Below are positions 23,991 through 33,634 of a stretch of DNA of 64,000 nt, piece by piece; position 1 is the first letter of the stretch; each line of letters begins with the position of its first letter. Origin of the DNA: Lactarius indigo (Eukaryota > Basidiomycota > Agaricomycetes > Russulales > Russulaceae); NCBI GenBank assembly GCA_025766275.1, contig JAFKAC010000043.1:418834-482833 (forward strand), in the 5' to 3' direction. The position numbers were made by a program, and so were the translations under genes. The notes under the pieces are model-generated. The model worked only from the letters and a program-made list of their open reading frames with translations. It did not search any database and had not been told where the DNA came from.

Positions 23991-25589
23991 TCATCCCCGC
24001 CGCCCTTTTTTTCCTTTCCTTTTTTCTGAATCCGCATTTAGATCTCTACCTAAACCTTGCAACAGTCTCAGCAACCCGCTTGACATGTCCTCGAGCTCCT
24101 TCTCCGCAGATACCGCCTCTGGGGACCATGTGATATCGCCCTCGGTAGAGTTTGGGAGCCGCACTATCCTTCGTGTAGGGATTTCCCCAGTTATTGCGTA
24201 CTGAGGCGATGGCTGATCGAGCTCAGAGGCCCGAATCCGTACTTTTCGCAGTGCAGGCAGCACAGCGGGGGCCCTACTTGCCCTTCTCGTTGTATTTGCT
24301 ATCCACGCGCCACCTAATGCGTCCACACTGGTGGAATACAGCTCCAACTCTTCGATTCCGGGAAGTTTCTCCAGGAGCTCCCACCAATATGACTTCAACA
24401 TGCCGAGAGAGGGCGAATCGATCACGAGCCTGTGCACCCGTGCTGCGCCTAGCACGTCACACAGCGCAATCAAGTGGGACGCCGATACGTTGCCACGAAG
24501 ATATCTTCGATATTTGGGGACCTCACTCCATTCCGCACAGAGACAGAACTCGGCATCTTCCCAGGTCGTAGCCGCGCCCCCAGTCCACATGCGGAACCAG
24601 CCTTCCTTGCGTCCTCCTGAAAGATGGATATGCTGGAATCCATTAGCAGCTTCGACGACCGACGAGAGGCCGTCCATACAATCCTCATTAACGATCCAAT
24701 CGTAAGACCCTTGCGCACCCAGCTCCAGCCGCCTCTTCGCACCAGCGTGCAACGAAAGCAGCTGATTCAGCAGTCTGAATTGAGTAGGATCCGACGGACG
24801 GACTATCAAGTTCCTGAGTTGTGGCATTTGAATCGGCGAGGAGCGCAGTTCGTCCACGTCCGATGTTCTCCAGCACAGGTAACCAGGTCGAAAATCAAAA
24901 CACGTAAGTGCTGACATATGACGAAGGACGTCGAGAAGTTCGGAGAGCATTGTCTCTGTGCTTGTGAAATGGGTGACACCGCGGAGGAGCCAGTGAGGTG
25001 CGACAATGGTGCCATTTGCGACAAACTGTAGGCGGCGAATCGGTGCCTTTCCCCCAAACAGATTATCAGAAAGGACGAATCTCTCTCCGTGGTTATGAAA
25101 GCAGAAGGAAAGGCTCTGAATGGGTAACGAACTGCGGAGCGAATCTACGATGGGGCGGATAGTACGGCGAGTTCCTGTAAGGCGGAGAGAGCGGACTCGC
25201 GTGAAATCTGCGAGAATTTGGATAATATCGTTATGATAGAGATAGAGACCAATGTTGTTCCTGGTATCTCGCCATAGAGGATCGACGCGAATGTCGAAGT
25301 CCATCAGCATTGTTCGAGAGCGCTCGATGAAGGCCTTGACCCAACGTAATGACAATCCACAGGTGATGGAAGTCCATAGTGGGGCATGGTCAAGCGAAAT
25401 TGTACGCCAAAGGCGACAGACATGCGTGATAGGCAACCAGGCCGGATATGGGAGAAGAGGGTTGTCTGGTACCTCTGTGCAGAAGGTAAAGATGTGCGCA
25501 AGGAGTTCTACAGGGAGCGTGTGCAATCTAGCAGTGCAGGAACGACGCGACGAGGACGTCGATTTTGGAGAGTCTTGACCCCTGTTCAT
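23991..25589 (-). CDS. F-box-like protein, subfamily A, copy 2
   Basis: A single exon of 532 codons starts with ATG at 25589 (MNRGQDSPKSTSSS). A donor-acceptor pair 53 nt apart just upstream (GTAAGT to TTTCATAG) is conserved with the relative at 9.8-11.4 kb, but here the frame upstream of the donor has no ATG, so that intron probably lies in the 5' leader. The F-box is LPVELLAHIFTFC followed by WLPITHVCRLWRTISLDHAPLW. Leucine-rich units follow, for example TRVRSLRLTGT and IQSLSFCFHNHG. The tail differs from its relative by a basic end (SEKRKGKKGRRG). The two genes share about the whole length otherwise. Confidence 0.85.
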   Translation of the reverse strand: MNRGQDSPKSTSSSRRSCTARLHTLPVELLAHIFTFCTEVPDNPLLPYPAWLPITHVCRLWRTISLDHAPLWTSITCGLSLRWVKAFIERSRTMLMDFDIRVDPLWRDTRNNIGLYLYHNDIIQILADFTRVRSLRLTGTRRTIRPIVDSLRSSLPIQSLSFCFHNHGERFVLSDNLFGGKAPIRRLQFVANGTIVAPHWLLRGVTHFTSTETMLSELLDVLRHMSALTCFDFRPGYLCWRTSDVDELRSSPIQMPQLRNLIVRPSDPTQFRLLNQLLSLHAGAKRRLELGAQGSYDWIVNEDCMDGLSSVVEAANGFQHIHLSGGRKEGWFRMWTGGAATTWEDAEFCLCAEWSEVPKYRRYLRGNVSASHLIALCDVLGAARVHRLVIDSPSLGMLKSYWWELLEKLPGIEELELYSTSVDALGGAWIANTTRRASRAPAVLPALRKVRIRASELDQPSPQYAITGEIPTRRIVRLPNSTEGDITWSPEAVSAEKELEDMSSGLLRLLQGLGRDLNADSEKRKGKKGRRG

Positions 25590-26455
25590 CGATAATTCCT
25601 ATGAAATCAATTTCAGAGAGTCGTCTCGTACCCGTGTGCCCATGAACTTACTGTGTAAGAGATTGATCCAGTGGTGACTGGTGACCTGTGACCGATGGGG
25701 CAGTTCCGCCAAACCTTCGGGGGTTCTTCGGGTTGTACTCTTGGGTCGTAGTAAATGAGAATCGATGAGTGTGCTATGTATGAGAGTGTGAGAGTGGTAT
25801 GTGGTGATGCAGCAATGACCGGCCCGAGGTCAGTTATCGTAGACCTCGCTTGCTCAAGCGTTCAAGCTTCAAGCTTAAGCGCTCACGCGTCGTCGCGTCG
25901 TCCGTCGGTCAACGAGCAGCTTTGAAAAGTTGCTCAAGTGTGTTGGTAAGAGAAAGTGCCAGTGGTGACCGGTGACCAGTGACTATGGAGAAATGTGGTC
26001 TGCTTATAGGGTCGCGAAAAAAGACACAACAAAACAAAAGTTACAAAACAAAAAAATTATGGTAGGCACTGTTGGCATTGTTGGTGAGCTGTGTACGCGC
26101 AGCGGTTTATCAACGGTGCCCGACACACATCCTACTACGCAGATGCGACTCGGAGAACCGCGTCCAGCAGTACAAATATCACTTTTTGTCTCAAAGCCCC
26201 CATTCTCTTCTTCGCAACGGTTTTATCAATGGTGTAAGGTCACCGACGATTTTACTCTCATGCACATCTCAAGCTCTTCATGGAATCGACATCTAGTTTC
26301 ACCTCCTCGATCATAGGCAACACCAAGATGATCCTGTCATTAGTCACGAGCCTTGTTTCACGGAGGAAGTCATACAGTGTGCTCAAGCTGACGATTGGAT
26401 TGACACCGGGTGCGGCTGTGCGTTACCCAGCGTCTATACACCCTCCCACTACCCC
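25590..26455. other. Intergenic region with GGTGAC-type short repeats
   Basis: The region lies upstream of subfamily A copy 2. Two clusters of a GTGACC/GGTGAC motif occur at 25671-25693 and 25961-25986. A local run of AAGCTT/AAGCG words with partial dyad symmetry is at 25855-25882. No gene is recognised. Confidence 0.45.
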
Positions 26456-26900
26456 AACTGAAAAACGGCGTCTTCATCGCTTACAGTTTGATTGCTGGTC
26501 TACAGGCTAAAGCCACCTCTCCTAATCCCGCGGAGAAGGTGAACGTGTTTTAGTCTATCCGCAGCTTCAATGACTGGCAACAAAGAAGCAGAGAGTTAGG
26601 GTATTCAGTGGGCCTATTGTGAGATAGCCGCGAGTCCTTCGCTCCTTGCGGAAACGCAAATCATGTATTAAGAACGTAGAGGAGACAGCGTGCTCAGATC
26701 TCAAAGCTCATAAGGTGCAGCACCTCGGTTGGGGGGCGTGGCGTCTATATTTCCGCATGGGCAATAGTTCTACAGCGTAAATTATTGGAGAGCAGGTATC
26801 TGACCTTGTATCTGACGCAACGTCGGAGGTATCACTATATCATGACCGCTAGCGCGTCTTCCCTTCCAGACATATCTTAGTGACGGAAGTCTGCTCAAGA
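26456..26900 (-). pseudogene. Second degenerate F-box gene relic
   Basis: The segment shares ordered blocks with the relic at 23.2-23.9 kb: GTCTTCATCGCTTACAGTTTG with the stretch at 23238, CATAAGGTGCAGCACC with CATAAGGTGAAGCATT at 23490, and GGAGAGCAGGTATCTGACC with GGAGTGCAGGTACCTCAGG at 23587. The 26555-26580 part also resembles the sequence at 24635-24665 inside the intact subfamily A gene (CCATTAGCAGCTTCGACGACC). No open frame is kept. Confidence 0.5.
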
Positions 26901-26949
26901 AGGAACGGAAAGAGGGGTGTTGCTCAATGCATTCGTGACTGAGCTACCG

Positions 26950-28783
26950 TTCCGGAGTTACCTTGGGGAAAGGGAGTTCAGCCTCGTGAGATCAACGAGA
27001 GTGGAAATAGCGCCACAGAAGTGCATCGAGCCGAGAATAGTGTAACCGATCACGAAGCCGGTCGTTACGAGTTCCTGTGTGGAGCGCTCCATGAAAGATT
27101 TGGCCTGGTCTAACCCCGAACAAGTGCTTTCGAGGCCCGTGGAAAGATATGATCCGGCCTGAGCTGCTACGGTAGACGTGCCAGTGGGTGATGCGCGTGA
27201 CAACAAAAGAAGATTTCTGGCCCCCGTGAACCGACACCATAGGTTGTGCTGTAAAAGTATACCTAAAGACCGCAGAATGTATGGGGTACATTGAACACTA
27301 GACCCGATTTATCGGCGACTCCTTTGCCTCCAGGGCATCAACTACTAAGGAAATGAGGTCTGTAACGATGCTATCATACCACAGATTGCCCAATCGAGAA
27401 GCGAAGTCACGCGCAGTATGGGTGGTCAACGTACTTTCCGTGAGGCAGATGGGGGTCCGCTGTTCCGTGAACTCATCACCAAAAACAAGGTATTGAGGTA
27501 TTGCACTTGTCTTGATCAAGCGAGATATCGATTGAAGCGAAGGTCGTCGGTCTTTGCCGGTCCCGATGCACTACCGTACTGACTGTACTACCTGGTTCGA
27601 CGAACTCAATTTACCAACGTATCAACGGATGTAGAAGGTGCGCCAGTGGGAGAATACGTAGTGGTATGCGGCAGCATTAACAGCGCACATACACCAAGTA
27701 TCACAGCACAGCATGCTAAGCAACTCATCGCGGCCTACATCTTAGGAAGCGTGGTGCATGCTATAACGAGACTTGGTTCTTGAATGGCGTTTGAAAGGAA
27801 CAAGCCAACCCACCCACAGTGGTTTGCCCGTTACCGCCTCGCATTAACGTCATCAATCCCCCGGGCAGTTTTAGTGGGGTTCCTACAATAGCCGTGGGAC
27901 CGACAGCTCCACGCTGGGGTGGAGCTGAGCACTCATGACGATCGATAAACGAGACCATTTCGTCCCAATTTCGGCGATGACCTCAGAATGGGGCCACAAG
28001 ATATGCAACTTACGAGATAAAGTCCGCCGGCGCGCGGTTTTCCTCCCATGCGGGACCCAGGGTTTCCACGGCATCTGTGTGCGGCTCAGGCGCATCGATT
28101 GTGGGCAGCCGAGCGAGCAGGTCGCTCCGGTAGGATATCTGGTATCAAACGGTTCGCAGACTGTGTCATCCCGAAGCGAAGGGCTGCATTACGGTCCTCA
28201 GCGTTCATTGGGTTGCTGGTACTCGTGCCAAGAACCCTGCTCTCTTTTGCTGTGCGGCACAGGAAGACGCGGTGCGGTCCACTCGTGTCACGTCGACGCT
28301 GGGGGTGCAAAGTCCGTGAATCATAGAACACGCCGATACAGGGTGCCCCTGGCAAGTAGACGTGATGAAGCGGAGTGATGCTGCCTTCGCTACGGAGTTT
28401 GCAAGATACGGCATCCAACATCCGCGGCTCCCGCGGCACGTGCCATTCTCGAATGCGGGAATCAGAAAGTATGTATGGATATGCGATGCAGCGTAAGAGC
28501 AACCAAGCAGACTTGGCGATGGTGTCGTAGGAACGAGCGATGTGGCGTGTGAGCGATCGCCCCTCGAGCAAGTAATCACGGAGAATAGAAGGACCACGCT
28601 CATACCAAAGGCTAGGAATGGATAACAGGGAGAGTAGCGTTGGTTATGGTACGCATCACTTGACTGGTCACGCAGGGGTGTTCTCGCGCTTGCCGGAGCG
28701 CTGGATGGAGTGCGAGCTCGACTTAGAGCAATGACATCATTAACGGGCCTCTGAGGAGCTGCCAATGGCATCTTCACACACAC
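26950..28783 (-). other. Uncharacterised coding-like region
   Basis: Several minus-strand frames follow one another and may be exons of one or two genes. One at about 28620-28086 reads SLWYERGPSILRDYLLEGRS and later REPRMLDAVSCKLRSEG and HHVYLPGAPCIGVFYDS, which has the look of real protein. The overlapping frame at 28783-28205 starts MCVKMPLAAPQRPVND and contains a hydrophobic run. Further frames at 27519-27298 (FGDEFTEQRTPICLTES) and 27206-26958 (VIGYTILGSMHFCGAIST, possibly membrane) follow. I recognise no family and cannot join the frames with confident splice sites. A decayed gene is equally possible. Confidence 0.3.
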
Positions 28784-29664
28784 AGGCCCTGGGCGGGCGA
28801 CAGAAAGTCAACTGGTCAACATCCATGACGGCCGGATCATGGCATGCCAAAAGCTGCAGCTCACCCAATCCCAACGCAGTGGCGGCAATTGGCCCCGAGT
28901 TCCACAAGAAGTGATAGCTAAGCGCTGTGGAAATGACAGCACAGTGGAAAAGTGACAAGTAGCCCCCACCGGATATACCCGGAAAAGGGAACGAGAGTAT
29001 GATGTGGTTCAGAGTTCAACGATCTGATCACGAGTTGCATATGTGGAGAATGACGAAATCTAGTGACGATTGTCATCATCAAGTGCAGATGCGGTTTGTG
29101 ATGCAATCTTCTTTACCGGTAAACTACCCAGGTCGCGGCCGAGGATCTCGGAGCCTGCTCACAGTTTTGGGGGGCCGATAACGTTTTCGACAGGGTAATC
29201 TTCGGCCTTCGGGAAATTTGCTCCAAGAGTTCTGCACAGAGCCATCATTGTACGTAGGTCACCGTTGCGCTAGCTGTTAACCAATGGTATTACAAGTCAG
29301 GATAGAAGCACTTTATGGTCCTGAGGGTCATTATGGTCAATGTCAGTCATAACAAAAAGATATTTAGGACTGTATGGTGTGGCTCTCACATACGACATCA
29401 AGATACGTTTCAGTACTTCGGTATGAAATGTCGTGGAAATTGAGTCGGAACCACTGTTCACCTACCGGGGGCACCTCATAGGCCGAACATTGGGTGTTCT
29501 ACGGTAATGTGAGTAGTCCCCGTAGAAACCTCGGATGAATGGAGGCGTTACAATTCATTTTTAGAAAAGACAAAATTCCTACGCCGCCGGTAGCGACTGT
29601 ACGTTTATTAATAACCGACGTCTCTCTTCGAATAAAGCCCAATCATGCAGTCGAAACAGATCAC
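28784..29664. other. Intergenic region without a recognised gene
   Basis: Short frames in all phases, no relic recognised. The right part is the 3' flank of the carrier gene and may hold its last exon end or terminator. Confidence 0.45.
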
Positions 29665-31023
29665 TTAGCCGTCACTGGCACGATTGACTTTATCCGGAGT
29701 GAGCAAACGGATGGGACCATGACACAGGAACAGGGATGTCACCTTTGTCAATTCATAGATACGTCTCTGGCTCGCAAACAGGATGGCAGCAGTCAGTACG
29801 CTTTGGAGGAGTTTGGACCCTGCGCCCTTGTATATCCCACTCACGCCCTCCTCAGCGATTATTGTGCGTAGACCATGCAACGCAGAGCGATAGCGAGCTG
29901 CTGCTGCATGGCCAGCCTGTAGGCGTGACTTGACAACACTGAAAAGGTGGGTGTCAAACAGAACTTCCAGCTGTTCCAAGCCATTACGGCACGGAAGCAC
30001 CGACGTACATATACGGGTATGTCACCCCAGTTGCAACTATTCAATCACGTGGCGTATCATCAAACCACCGCATGACTCCTGTTTGGACTAAATGGCTCAC
30101 TGAGCTTCGAAATAGCGCCGAGCATGAAAAAGTCCCAGTCGGTGAGCAGCGCGCCAATGCGCCCGGCCGCGCGACGACGGCGCACGAGCGCATTCTTGAG
30201 CTGCTCAAAAACGGTGTATTGAAGAACCGGGTTCGCTACGAGCACTAGTGCGGGACCAAGACCACGGAAGAATACGGCAGGCCCGCCAGTCTGCAGGAGT
30301 CGTGCGGCCGTCTCAAAGACGCCGAGGCGCTTCTGTGGCGGAGGTGGAGCAGCTTCTGCAGAACCTGTATCCATTCCACGGATAGTTTGCGCTGTTTGAA
30401 TCACCCAGACGGGGTTAGAGATGACGGTTGTCGCGGAACCTATGTGTTTTTTTTTTTTGGTCAAGAAAAGATGACACATGAACAAGAAGGACCAACCAGC
30501 GATAAGCCCTGCAAGCATGGATTCGAGGGTTGAGAGGGCTTTAGAGCCACTCCGAGATCTTACGATAACACCCTTGGAGCTCTCGTAAAAGTAATAATAC
30601 ACGCTTGACCAATGTAGCGGCGTGTGAATACGTGGAGGTGGATCACGAAAATGGGGTAACACACCCGTTGGTTATAGCGATACCGAGAAGGCTCGAGTTC
30701 AGTCCACTGTACAGTCCAAAGAAGCCCTCCCGCTTCAAGACATCAGCCACCGCCCGATACGTTGACTGTAGGCCAGGATCAGAAAACGAGGAACAGAAAC
30801 AGCTCATTGACGGAGTGTGGCGTCGCTTATCAAAAATCGAAGCTCACCTTGTTTTCTTTGGTCTCATTGGCGGCTCGCGTCGAGAGGAAAACTAATGGGC
30901 TACGAGAGACTTGGATGAGTGCCTGATAACCGCGGACATAGTAAACACTCACTACGTCGCCGTCATCGCCAGAATTCCGCCGGTGGCGCCAGCTACTGAG
31001 TGTATGAAAGAGTCACTGGGCAT
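29665..31023 (-). CDS. Mitochondrial-carrier-family protein, peroxisomal adenine nucleotide transporter type
   Basis: Seven exons fit phase and splice signals: 31023-30953, 30899-30848, 30765-30665, 30603-30497, 30439-30101, 30036-30009 (28 nt) and 29938-29665, about 323 residues, the usual carrier length. It begins MPSDSFIHSVAGATGGILAM. Three repeats are visible. Their signatures are degenerate, as in the Ant1/PMP47/SLC25A17 group: TYPLVFLSTRA, SNPVWVIQTAQT and TYPYIVVKSRLQAG. GREGFFGLYSGLNSSLLGIA-like and GGPAVFFRGLGPALVLVANP are the conserved even-helix ends. The family moves adenine nucleotides or cofactors across the peroxisomal membrane for fatty-acid activation. The 3' end is uncertain: after YELTK a GTGACA could be a donor, and the stop at 29665 is the unspliced reading. 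Another carrier specificity is possible. Confidence 0.85.
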
Positions 31024-32264
31024 TGGTGGCCGCAAGTCTAATTGGCACTGTCAACCAGAACTCGGTGTACTGATGTAGCGCGATGAGGTTTAAGGGTTTC
31101 TAGTTCGTATACGTTCCTCACGTGTCTAGAGTCGACAGGGAAGCTGTATGTCGAACGAAGAAAGAAAAATAGAGGCCGAATAGAGAAAGGAGTTGTGCGA
31201 ATGTCCGATGATGGACGACACGGCACGCGCACCCCCGAACGCGGAAGCCAGACCAGTAAAATCACATGACAGCAGCTAAGCACGTGACACATCAGAAAAA
31301 GAAAACGAAAAACATACGTCACTAGTTAGGGTGAGGCACCATCATGGTCATGACCTTTCACGAATGTCACGTCAATCAAGTAGGTTGAGGCGTTGGTCAT
31401 TAAGGATCGAATAGCAGTAATCAGATCTTCTAGTAAGACATTCAATTTTTTTTTCCATACAAACCAAACAGAGGCGTCAACGCCACTGGTTGTAAGAGGA
31501 CCAGGATGTGGAGCTGTCGTGTCCCGCTGATCTCCGAGAAAACAGAACAAGAGAACCGAATGAACACACAATTGAAGTTATCAACCTGCGGAGTATCAAC
31601 TTGAACTTGCCTCTAAACATAATCACAGATCCTAGATCATGGCAAATGAGTCGGTGGTAGGTTACCACGCCCCCACGACCAAGTTAATTATAAACGGCGT
31701 TATGTCGCTCCCTTCGAATTGGACGAGTTGACAGAAGTCTAGATCGTGCGACTTTGCATAACCCATCAAGGCAATACTAATGAAGACATACGGCTTGGAT
31801 CTCATGGAACTTTCGACCTGTCGCATCTTCATTACTCCCTGAGAGCAGGAAAGCTGGCCGCGTTCCCATGGTTGAGCTTGAGCGCCCCTCAAGGTCGTCA
31901 GCTTGGTGACACTACGAAGCGTCGAGGGGTGTGTGCATGCCAAATTATCCGGGGAGTAGGCGAAAAGACGGCGATAGAGAGAGCGCGTGGCGAGCGTCAA
32001 CGTCACTTTCGTACTTTCTGCCTTCCTCACGAGAAATGGCTGTAGATGTTGCGGCGTGCCAAAGAGGTATGTTCAGATCTAGTAACCTGAAACTTGGATA
32101 GTTTTTTTTCTAACCGCCGGAATGAAAAGGTGCCCCAGATAATAATCCACTACCCTCTCCGCGCAGTATAAAGGCACCTAGTGTTTAACCAGAATGCCAG
32201 CATCCACAGGTGCTTTTCACTCCTCAGTTTCGAACACCCAGTTCTCTTCGTGTCTTGCGACGAG
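31024..32264. other. Divergent intergenic region between carrier and DUF1996 copy 1
   Basis: About 1.2 kb separates the divergent start codons and should hold both promoters. No further gene is recognised; a minus-strand frame at 32030-31662 has no family likeness. A TATA box for the DUF1996 gene is listed separately. Confidence 0.5.
32167..32172 (+). promoter_or_regulatory. TATA box of DUF1996 copy 1
   Basis: TATAAA stands 93 nt upstream of the ATG at 32265, in a GCGCAG-TATAAA-GGCACC context. The distance fits a core promoter with a leader of roughly 60 nt. Confidence 0.55.
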
Positions 32265-33634
32265 ATGCGCCTTTCTTTCTTCGCCGCCGGACTCCTTCTT
32301 GTCCCTTCTGCTCACGCTTTCTGGCGCCTGCCATGCGCTGTACCGGTCGTCAACTCTCGCATTGACCCGATCATTTCTCCTGGCAAGGCAAGCAGCCATG
32401 CCCACACGATCATGGGTTCTAATGGTGAGCCCGTTCCTCGTGAGACAACGACGACGGTCTAACCTGACTCCCCGTGCTAGCTATTGGGTATAATACCCAG
32501 TTCGGAGACTTGCGTGGTTCCCAGTGCACGACGTGCATGGTCAGGGACGACAAGTCCGCGTATTGGATTCCTGCGCTGGTGCGTAGCGGGACGGCGTGTA
32601 AATGCCTACGGAAATAGCAAACTGAATAACTATCTTCAGTACTATCAGCACCCCGACGGATCATTCCAGGAGGTCGACCATGGAGGAATGGTCGTGTAGG
32701 TCTCCAGGACGTCTTAAACTGTGAACATTCCCTTATTAGTGTTGCAGATACTATCTTCAGCGCAACGCTGCGAGCGAGACCGTGGAAGCCTTCCCAGATG
32801 GGCTTCGTATGTTCACAGGAAACCCATATGCCCGAAGCTTCGCAGGCACCCCCGAATCGAAAGCCATCTCTTGGAATTGGTCAGCTTCTTCCTCTATTTA
32901 GGTAGCAAGCTGATACTAAACAAATGTATAATGTTAGCATCAACTTCAACGGCCCGGGTCAACCGGACTCGCCCGGATTTGGAAACACGAATTGCCCGAA
33001 CGGCCTTAGAGCACAGGTGTTCTTCCCTGGCTGCTGGGATGGTGTGAACCTCGACTCGCCGGATCACAAGTCCCACATGGCGTACCCGGATGGCGTCGAT
33101 AGCGGCCAGTGCCCGCCCACGCACCCGCACCACCTCGTGTCCATCTTCTACGAGGTGTGGTTCAACGTTGCGCCATTCAACAACCTGAACGACGGTGGGA
33201 GGTTCGTGCTCGCGAACGGCGACCCGACTGGCTACGGGCTGCACGGCGACTTCCTCAACGGATGGGACCGCAGCGTGCTCTCGCGCGCGGTGCAGACGTG
33301 CACGGACGGCTCGGGGGTGATCGAGAACTGCCCCGTGTTCCAGAACGAGGGTCGCTTCGTCTCGAACGCAGACATGAACTCGTGCGCCGCGTCTAACCCG
33401 CTTCCGGAGAACGTCTCCGGCCCCATACCGAACCTCCCAGGCTGCGTCGCGGTGACCAATGGCCCCGGCCCAGCCAGTGCCTCCGATCTCGTCCCCGGCT
33501 GCACCGCTGCGGCCGCGCGCAGGTCGTCGGACGAAGACCTCGTGGCGCGCACGCCCGAGGAAGTTTCCGGGGCGAATGTGAACAGGCGTAGTCATCGTGC
33601 TATGCGCGGTCAGGACTGGCTCCTTTCCGTCTGA
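32265..33634 (+). CDS. Secreted DUF1996 protein, copy 1
   Basis: Five exons join in phase: 32265-32424, 32481-32578, 32640-32695, 32748-32879 and 32938-33634, giving 380 residues. A signal peptide is clear (MRLSFFAAGLLLVPSAHA, cleavage likely after AHA). The mature N-terminus FWRLPCAVPVVNSRIDPI and SHAHTIMGSN are hallmarks of DUF1996 (Pfam PF09362). Further family blocks are SQCTTCMVRDDKSAYWIP, LRAQVFFPGCWDGVNLDSPD, HKSHMAYPDG and HPHHLVSIFYEVWFN. Many His and Cys residues are conserved and could bind metal or form disulfides; activity is unknown. The C-terminus is short and basic, ending NRRSHRAMRGQDWLLSV. Copy 2 at 37.3 kb has the same exon borders and is its tandem duplicate. Confidence 0.93.

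Noticed and set aside
27590..27605. GGTTCGA-like word as the T-arm of a tRNA
   Set aside because: No matching acceptor, D-arm or anticodon stem is found around it; I saw no convincing tRNA or rRNA in the window.
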